Source: Vitis vinifera
Taxonomy: Eukaryota; Streptophyta; Magnoliopsida; Vitales; Vitaceae
Assembly (NCBI RefSeq): GCF_030704535.1
Contig: NC_081817.1
Coordinates: 201,001 to 265,000, forward strand
Direction of reading: 5' to 3'
Length of the DNA stretch: 64,000 nucleotides
Under the pieces are notes generated by a model. The model saw nothing but the letters and a program-made list of their open reading frames with translations, did not search any database and was not told the origin of the DNA. The translations under genes and the position numbers were made by a program. Shown one piece after another: positions 56,155-64,000 of this stretch (position 1 is the first letter of the stretch; each line of letters starts with the position of its first letter).

Positions 56155-59100
56155 ATGGAAACCCTAGCAGTTTCTTACCGTTCTATGCCTTTCAGTGACC
56201 GGATATCGCATGTTCTTCTCGCCGGAGTTTCTACTAGAAGTTCCGTCTCGGTTCCGTGTCAACGTGCTTTCAAATGCCTGTCTCTGGCTGCTCCCTCACT
56301 TGGTATTGATGTCTTGTGGTGTTTTCAGCTATGTTTGGATTCAGAGAAACTGAGGGAAACACTAGGAAGTGAAATTTTCGAATATGGATGATGTGAAGAA
56401 TGGTTTAAGATGCGGAGTCTGATTTCTCTTGTTTTTGTTAACTTTTGTCGGCACCCAAACGGAGCGTTGCGGGTGTTGTGAGATCGGAGCTGCGCGCCGT
56501 TTGGTTGAGGATAAAATGCGAGGAAGAAATAAAGAAATTCTGTTTTTTGGACTCGTGTTTTTATGTTGTTTTTGTTTTCTGTGTTGATGGAAAACTCAAC
56601 TCAAATAAGCCAAACAGTTGCCCAAGGCTCAGTTTGGCCTAGTTGAGTGGAAGTTTTTTCCTCTTTCGTTTCCTCTGTTCTCACAGCAGAAATAATGGAA
56701 AGTTCTGAAAAATTCAATATTGATTTTGTATTGTTATTTCTCCTGCATTATCTTAGCAAGCAATCGGAGCTTTTATTCTGAGTGATTTTGTTGTTCTGTT
56801 TTGGTTTCTTCAGTGAAGGACAATCCAGTGAAGTTCAAAGAAGCTTCTAGAAATGGAAATATTGTTCCGCTTCACGCCTGCATATTCTCTGACCAGCTGA
56901 CTCCAATCCTGGCTTACCGCTGTTTGGTCAAAGAAGGTGATCTTGAGGCTCCGAGCTTTGTTTTTGAATCAGTGGTTCCCGGCTCTCAAGATTCAAGTGT
57001 TGTAAGAGCCCTCTCATTCTTTGTATCGCATATGAGAATCCCTGTCATTGCATAGATGATTGAACATCGATTTTGCTTCTTGGTTGTTTTGTATACGTCG
57101 TGTATACTTTTAAATTTTCAATACAATTGCTTTTACCTATGAAAAAAAAAAAAATTAGATGACTGAACATCGAGATGATGGTATACTATTAGGGACGCTA
57201 CAGCGTGGTAGGAGCACAACCATGCATGGAAATTGTGGCTAAAGAAAATAAAGTTATCACAATGGACCATGAGGAAGGGCTGAGGACTGAGGAATTGGTC
57301 GAGGATCCAATGGTGATTCCGAGAAGGATTGCAGAGGGGTGGAAACCCCAACTTCTTGATGAACTTCCAGATACATTTTGCGGTAAGAGGACACTGTTAA
57401 TTAATTATATGTTTGTTTATGATTCAGTTTAAATTATTTGAAAACCAATGACTCAAGCTGAATATTACTTGTGCATTAGACATGCTTTACCTGGAAATTG
57501 TCTTGAAGTGAAGAACCAATGATTTTATCAAACCGACTGTTGTTTTCTTTTATTATATGTTGTAATGCCTGCAAATAGTGATGTTGCCTAAACATGCGGA
57601 TCATAAGTTGTTTGAATTTTGTGTGAAAGTTGGGTAGTCGTAGGAGTGGTTGGATCAGTTAAATAGATTTACTTTCTCCAGTCAAATGGGATAGGATGCT
57701 GTAATTGGTTCTATGAATTGCTTTCTATAATTTATATTGGTAAAAATATATATACAGCAGCTGTAATTATTTCATGTACTATCATTCAGAGTTTTGTATT
57801 TCTCATTGTCACCGGTGAAACCAGAAAATGAACTAAACGCTGAGGAGGTTGGTGTATCAGCAATTAATGCCAATGAAACAACCAAAGACCGAAGTACTTT
57901 GGAAGTTGTTACTTACCATTAATGCCAAAATTTGGAGATAAAAAGCTTTGAGCGCTTAAAGGGAAAATTTGGTCAATAGTGAATATGACTTACAACTTTA
58001 ATTCTATTACTATTTTTGGTCGTTGAGTTCTGAAACAAGTTTGACTGACTTCTGCAAAGGAGTGAATATTTTGAGATCTGAAATTTCATCTCTATTTTGT
58101 GAAGCATTGGCTTTTGAACGTCTTAGAATATATAGCAAATCCATACTAATCTAAAAATTACCACAGGATGATTCTAGTGAAGAAATTTTATTTCTAAATA
58201 ATAATCTTGTTGCAATGTTCTTTAACTATCTGATTGGAAAACTTTCTCCTATTGAGCGCTTTCATCCAAAGGAACAAGCAAGAAATTAGATAGTCCTCAA
58301 TGATCTCATCATCCTATTTTTATCCATATAGATCTTTCCAGTTAACTGTGATTAAGAATAAGATGGTTGAGATTGTGCACTCTTTGATTTTATCCTATCA
58401 TAGTTTGATGGCTAAAAATATTTTAAGAAAGTGGATAACAAAGTTCTCAAAACCTAGATGGGCAAGTAATTTTCAATCATGATAGCTATCATTCTTGGAG
58501 TCTTTAATTTTGACTTATATAATTCCCAAATATGGTGCTTTACAACTTTGTCATATTCTGTGCATACAAACAATAAATTTTAACACTAGACTATGGCATG
58601 CCATTTGGAAATAGTCGCAGCAAGGGTCATCGAAAACGCAACTATGGAGTGTACATGCCCAAATGGATGTTCTTCTCTGAACATGGATGAAACATGTGAT
58701 GTTGCAGGAGACTTAACACCTTTTGGCAGCTTGAAGGGTAGATTTAATTTGGATTAGGCAAGAGCGGTGGTGAAGTTGAAAATGAATAACTAAAATTCTA
58801 TTGATGCAAATATGACATTAAGATATGTGAAAATCTTGAGGCAGGATGACATTTTCCCTATCTTTAATATATCCTCAATTTAGATGCTGTCCCCAATACA
58901 TCCTCACTTGGTCACACATCCCTCAATATGTTAGACCACTAGGATAGATAACAATTCTCATAAACATTCCTTTAATTATGTTCACTAGTAAGGTTAGTGA
59001 GGCAAAGCAGGTGGAGAAAAGAGAAATTATGAACTATCTACTCCTGCAAAGAACCACAATTACTGAATGCTGTATGTTAAAGATGAAATTAAATAGAGGG

Positions 59101-62100
59101 CCTATACTCCCAAGAATGTACAATTCAACAACTAACCTCCAATTTTCATATCATCTGTGCTTTGTTGGTGTAGGTACACATGCACACACTGTAGCAAAGT
59201 TGATAATTGTTATATAGAAAAGCTAACTTATGGCATTTAATTGTTGATGCATGGTATATTTGTTACATTTGCATTTTGCTGTTAACAAGTCACTACTAGG
59301 ATGCATTATAGGCTGTGGATCTGTAGAAGTAGAGATATGTGGGTTATGTTCCTTATTGTATTCTTGATCAATACTGGTTCCTTTAAAATATGAAAATCCA
59401 TGCTTAGTAATTAACTACCGTTTTAAATAGGTGGATGGGTTGGTTTTTTCTCATATGATACGGTTTGTTATGTGGAGAAGAAAAAGCTGCCATTCTCAAA
59501 AGCACAAGATGATGACAGAAATCTCGCAGACATTCATCTAGCCCTATATGATGATGTGATTGTGTTTGATCATGTGGAAAAGGTACTCTTTTTTGGTTGG
59601 TCATCAATGTTTGTTCTCTTAAACAGTGTATATCATTGAAAATCCTCCCTTCTACCACTTTCCCTGCTTAATTCAACACTTGGAATGGATATTCTCCTAT
59701 TTCCAATTCTTGATGTTGGAGAAAAGTTGTTTTCAATCTCTGGCTCCTTTGACATGCAAAGACTTTATTGGAAAGAAGTACATGGTTGGATGACCAAGTC
59801 ACTGAGGCATAATTAGGATATAGCTGTGAAGACAGATATGTCAGATAATTAGTGTTTTACTTTTTCGAAAAAAACTAATTTCCCATTTTAGTGCTTCGAA
59901 ACTTGTCCCATATAATTTGCAAGAAAACACCTGTAAGAACCACGATATTGATTCCCTTGCTACAAAGCATTTTTATCACAATGATTGAGCACTCATTGGC
60001 ATTCTGTTCACTCCCAGAAAGTACATGTCATTCATTGGGTTCGGCTAGATCTGCACTCCTCTGTTGAGAAGGCATATGTTGATGGGATGAAACGCCTGGA
60101 AATATTGTTGTCTAGAGTACAAGACATTGACCCGTGAGTGACTATTATGCTGTTTAGTCTACACCAGTATAGTCTTGTGAAATTAATTCAATTTTTAATC
60201 GGATTTCAATTGTGCTAGACCTAAGCTATCTCCAGGTTGTGTAGAGTCACACATTCAAAGTTTCAGTTCTTCCTTGAATGAGTCAAACATGACAAGTGAA
60301 GCATACAAAAAGGCAAAAGAACATATTCGGGCAGGGGATATTTTCCAGATAGGGTTAAGTCAATGTTTTGAACGCCGAACATTTGCTGACCCATTTGAAG
60401 TTTACAGGGCATTCAGAGTTGTGAATCCGAGTCCATTTATGGCGTACTTACAAGTATGTGTGTGCTCCTCTACAAATACATTATTGTACTACTTTTACAT
60501 GTATTTTTTTAGTAGTTCTGGGTTTGTAATTTTTTATATTTATCTTCTATTTCTCAATCAGGCTAGAGGATGTGTCCTTGTTGCTTCAAGCCCAGAAATT
60601 CTCACGCATGTAAAGAAGGTTAATTGATAGAACTATTTACATATATTACTTTGATTTGATGTTGTTGATTGAATTGATTCCTCAGCTTAGAAATGATTTT
60701 TCTTACTCTATACGAGCAAGGTTGTGATTTTAAGATTCCTAGTTCACTAAGTATAATGTTGATAACTTTTACGTCCACCAACAGTGAAGTTCAATTTATG
60801 GGCAGAATAACATTGTTAATCGACCATTGGCTGGAACTGTTAGAAGAGGGACAACGATCCATGAAGATGAGATGTTGGAAGGGCAACTGCTAAATGATGA
60901 AAAACAATGTGCAGAACACATTATGCTGGTTGATCTGGGGCGAAATAATGTTGGAAAGGTTTCTCTTAACCAACTTCCTTTATGAAAACATCTATTATGT
61001 AGTGTTTAAAGCTTTAAGCCCATAGCTTGCTCGTTTGGTGTTTCTGCTGAATTCTATCTCTCATAATTAGCTGGTGCATGTGATCTTTCACCATAATACT
61101 ATCTTTCCTCTTGTGTCATCTATGTTGCCTTAGGTATTGTTTGTTTTGGATATTGATTTTCAGAGAATTGAAGTGCCATATCTGAATTTTTAAAATCTCA
61201 AATTAATCGATAAATGGCAATTGGCTAATATAAAATAAGGTAGCATTCTTTAACTGAGCCATCATACCCATCCTCTATACTGTCACCAGTTGCTCTTAAC
61301 TACTTAATTGCTTTTAGTTTGTTGTTAGAAATTTCAAATTCAGAGATCAGGTATTTCACTGTGCCAAGTTTTGTTTAGAAAACTTCCTAGATATTTTGTC
61401 TTGTGTTTGTGTTTATTGCATAATGAATATAGGATTATGGATTTTCCTTGTTGGGATTGCTGTCTTAAAGATATATTGCTGAAGAAGTGAAGATTATGTT
61501 GAATTTTTGTCATTGTATGTAGACATTTTTTTCTGTTCCATGGATTGGGGTGCTTTTCAGCTTCAGTCTTGGGTGGAGAAAGTGAAAATAATAAGTATTG
61601 GTTTTTCTTTTCCTCTGATGAAAAATGGACTAGTAATATATATATATATATGTATGTATATATGTATGAATGTATGTATGTATGCATATATATAAAGGAA
61701 AGATGAGATGTCCTTCAAGCTATGAAAAAGTACGGGAAAAGAAACATTAAAGGTCCTAAAGAAGCAACTGAGATCTGACAGCCTCTTCCCTTCCATTGCT
61801 AGAACAAATCTCACGTACCTAGCAAGATACCACTGAGGGACGCCCTAGAAAATTGCTTGCATACAAACATCCCAAAGGAAATGACATGGCATTTGCTATC
61901 CCAAGAATTATCCGCTGATTTCCTCCTATACTTAAAGATCCTGGCATTTCACTCAAGCCAGATAATCCAAGCTGATTGGAATAGCTTCCCCCACAAAGCT
62001 CTCCCTTCAGGATTTCTCTCCAACCTCTGAAAGATTTTGTTAAAGTGAACAATATCCCCATAACCTTAGTGCACAAGGGCAATGGAGGAGAAGGTGGTCC

Positions 62101-63677
62101 AAATAATGCCCACTCTCCAAGAATAATAAGCAACATTCAGAGCTAATTGTTCTATAGGGCTTCAAAAAACATTACCATTCACCTCTTATCAACCACCAAT
62201 CAAGCAAAGGCTCTGACTTTTGGAGTTGTCTTAGCTAACCATATAAATTTACCATGAGGGAAATGAGGAATGCCTAAATCATTTCTAAAGAGCGCAGGAA
62301 AAGGATTTGGATGAAAAACTACCACCAGCAGACAAACCTAAACAAATCTCATCTGCGTTTGGGGATTGAATGGGTTTCTTAGCAAGACAATACGGGAAGA
62401 GAGGTCATCTATTCACTATTCCAAAGGCTTCCCCAAAAATGAAAATTCCAAGAGGAGTCATTAGTCAAAGAACAAAGTTAGAAACAGGGGAATCTCTTAA
62501 TCTAGACCAGCTATGAAGAGGAGGTAATAGGATGCTAGAAGTGCTGGTTTCCTCATCAAGTATCCTCCCAAAATTGGATTTGTGAACCATCACCAACATT
62601 GTGTGGTAGGACTTGATTGAAATTATAAGATCTCAAGATATAAATGGTAGGATGTAAGAATCATGGGATTAGGTTTGAGAGGTTTTTTTTATTGGGTCTG
62701 CTCATGATTGAACCAAGTTATGATTGGATCAGATATGTGACTATGTGACCAATGGTACTTCTTGTTTCTTTATTTTTATTAGGCTTATGCAATGGCATTT
62801 TTCACTTCTGTATTCCTAGGTCAATACTTAATCTTGTGTTCCTTTTTCAAATTATCACATGTCATATGCCACAAAGTCAGCTTAATGTGTCTTTGCCCTC
62901 ATTATATAGGTTTGGGCAGAGCTTTAATGCAGATGCTTGAGGTCAAATTAACACAAACTCTCTTAATCTCAGTTAGATGGAATAGACATACCAATCTAAG
63001 AGAAGACAACATCAGGGATATGGGATTCCTACAATTTGTCATTACAATTTAACAGTACTCACTCTTTACATGTTTATTTCTTTTGAGAAAAGAAATTCAT
63101 TTAATGAAACACATTCTATCCTAAAAGGAGATATGTTAATAACACGGAGGCAAGTTACTGCATGGTTCTTTTCAGAATCCAATTTGATGAGGAAAAAGAA
63201 CTAATTTGAGTGAGTATCAAAATCCCTCGTGCTTAAGTTGCTGTTATCTTCCTAGGAACTTTGTTGTATGATGGTAAATTAAGTATTGCCAATTTCTTAA
63301 TGCCATTTTCTGTTAAAAGAAAAAAATCATTACCTATAAATATAGAAAGAAAACTTCTTGTGTTTCGAAGCAATTTATACCATTGTTACACAAACTTGTT
63401 CCCACACAATCTGGATGGATTTCAGGACTCCTCTATATTCAAGCATGTGCCCTTAACTAAGTATTAATTGTTTAGTAAACGAGTCTTTACTCTTTTTTCT
63501 TTGATAGGCTAAACAAGTCTTTATTCTTGCATGTACCTCAGAATTGTTGTGCATTCTTCTTTCAAAGCATATATTGCATGACAAGTTTTGTTGCAGGTTG
63601 CCAAATTTGGCTCTCTGAAGGTGGAAGACCTGAAAGCTGTTGAATGTTTTTCACATGTAATGCACATCAGTTCCACG
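56155..63677 (+). CDS. ASA: Anthranilate synthase alpha subunit, chloroplastic (3' part outside window)
   Basis: First enzyme of tryptophan synthesis: converts chorismate to anthranilate with a glutamine amidotransferase beta subunit, in plastids. Exons: 56155-56302, 56814-57001, 57193-57382, 59431-59582, 60018-60133, 60219-60453, 60562-60618, 60806-60958, 63597-63677; phases agree over 440 codons. More exons must follow, since the catalytic C-terminus (TGEL..., GxVSGAPK) is missing. Residues 1 to about 50 are a Ser-rich plastid transit peptide. The Trp-sensing region around PSFVFES (about 95), [10 protein letters not shown] (113-122) and NPSPFMAYL (chorismate/Trp pocket) are recognisable. 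Odd features: Cys at 188, 314 and 430 and Asn at 410, where the family has Arg and Asp as far as I recall, and a likely 4-residue deletion at about 296-298. The frame and splice sites are intact, so this is either a functional divergent paralogue or an early pseudogene. Confidence 0.88.
61634..61695. repeat. TA/TATG microsatellite in ASA intron 8
   Basis: A compound (TA)n and (TATG)n tract of about 60 bases. It borders the 3' side of the antisense LINE relic and may derive from its tail. Confidence 0.8.
61696..62640 (-). mobile_element. Decayed LINE ORF2 3' fragment in ASA intron 8
   Basis: On the minus strand near 61880-62050 a frame contains [16 protein letters not shown], then NARIF and later FSRASLSGI. 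This matches the tail after the zf-RVT domain of plant L1 ORF2 proteins (...WSIWLERNxRIF...). A TGA stop interrupts it directly after WLE. The remaining upstream part (62140-62640) is GC-richer than intron DNA and probably continues the relic. It is antisense to ASA, like the other LINE copies here relative to their hosts. Confidence 0.6.
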
Positions 63678-64000
63678 GTAAGGATATCAGAATGTGGGTT
63701 ATGCGTGTATTGTGAAGCATTACTGTTTCTCCTACAGAAATAATTTTCTGCATAAAGCAAATATCTGAACTTATGATAATACCTGGCATCTTATAACTTC
63801 ACCTATATATATGTGTGTGTCTTTTCTGTTGTAATAGATCTTCCTTTAATAGAAAGAATTTTACTAATATGAAGAGTAATTTTTGTGCATATCATTGATG
63901 ATCAAAATTCTTTGGTCTGATATGAGTTTGACTCATACATCCACATAGAGGTGGATTAGCATACTACTATTTTATTTAACAGCTATCAGAACGGCTATGC
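63678..64000 (+). other. Start of ASA intron 9
   Basis: After the donor at 63678 the sequence is AT-rich with no exon that fits the expected continuation (a block starting V-TGEL). The window ends inside this intron. Confidence 0.6.

Noticed and set aside
63961-64000. Possible next ASA exon after TTTAACAG near the window end
   Set aside because: The following sequence (CTATCAGAACGG...) does not fit the expected TGEL block of the family.

Overview
This window is nuclear DNA of a eudicot plant, most likely grapevine (Vitis) or a close relative. The evidence is GT-AG introns throughout, AT-rich intergenic DNA, plant-only gene families (HSPRO, AUX1/LAX, EGY, WIYLD) and plant L1-type LINEs. The genus is inferred from the style of the proteins and transposons, not proven. 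Coding exons were assembled by hand from splice consensus, reading phase and family knowledge; every internal junction keeps phase.

Layout. 1-1688: 5' part of a decayed Ty3/gypsy element on the minus strand (broken gag, primer binding site, one LTR). 3006-4436 (-): intronless HSPRO2-type stress regulator with a TATA box. 4437-9100: intergenic, with a GC-richer island holding three G-boxes. 9101-11118 (-): cytosolic ribosomal stalk protein P0, five exons, with a site II/telo-box promoter. 12344-21642 (+): Golgi syntaxin SYP31, transcribed divergently from P0. Its fourth intron carries a full-looking 6.1 kb L1 element (14912-21000, antisense) with two uninterrupted ORFs and a perfect 14-bp target duplication. 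21643-29437: long AT-rich intergenic stretch. 29438-33856 (+): AUX1/LAX auxin influx carrier, eight exons. 37594-43435 (+): small WIYLD-domain protein, five exons. 44902-50117 (+): chloroplast intramembrane metalloprotease EGY2, thirteen exons, followed by a degenerate tandem copy of its last exon and 3' flank. 56155-63677 (+, continuing past the window): anthranilate synthase alpha, first nine exons, with several substitutions at normally invariant residues.

The host genes share no pathway. P0 acts in translation, SYP31 in ER-Golgi traffic, LAX in auxin uptake, EGY2 in chloroplast proteolysis, ASA in tryptophan (and so auxin precursor) synthesis, and HSPRO2 in stress response. The dynamic part is the non-coding DNA: an intact LINE, a 5'-truncated LINE copy with a 15-bp target duplication, LINE relics in introns, a duplicated promoter segment between P0 and SYP31, and a duplication downstream of EGY2 that carries a piece also found in intron 3 of ASA. 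I found no CRISPR array, no rRNA or convincing tRNA gene, and no clearly novel multi-gene system. The best leads are the LINE with its ATGA-overlapping ORFs inside SYP31, the apparently decaying ASA paralogue, and the EGY2/ASA segment shuffle.
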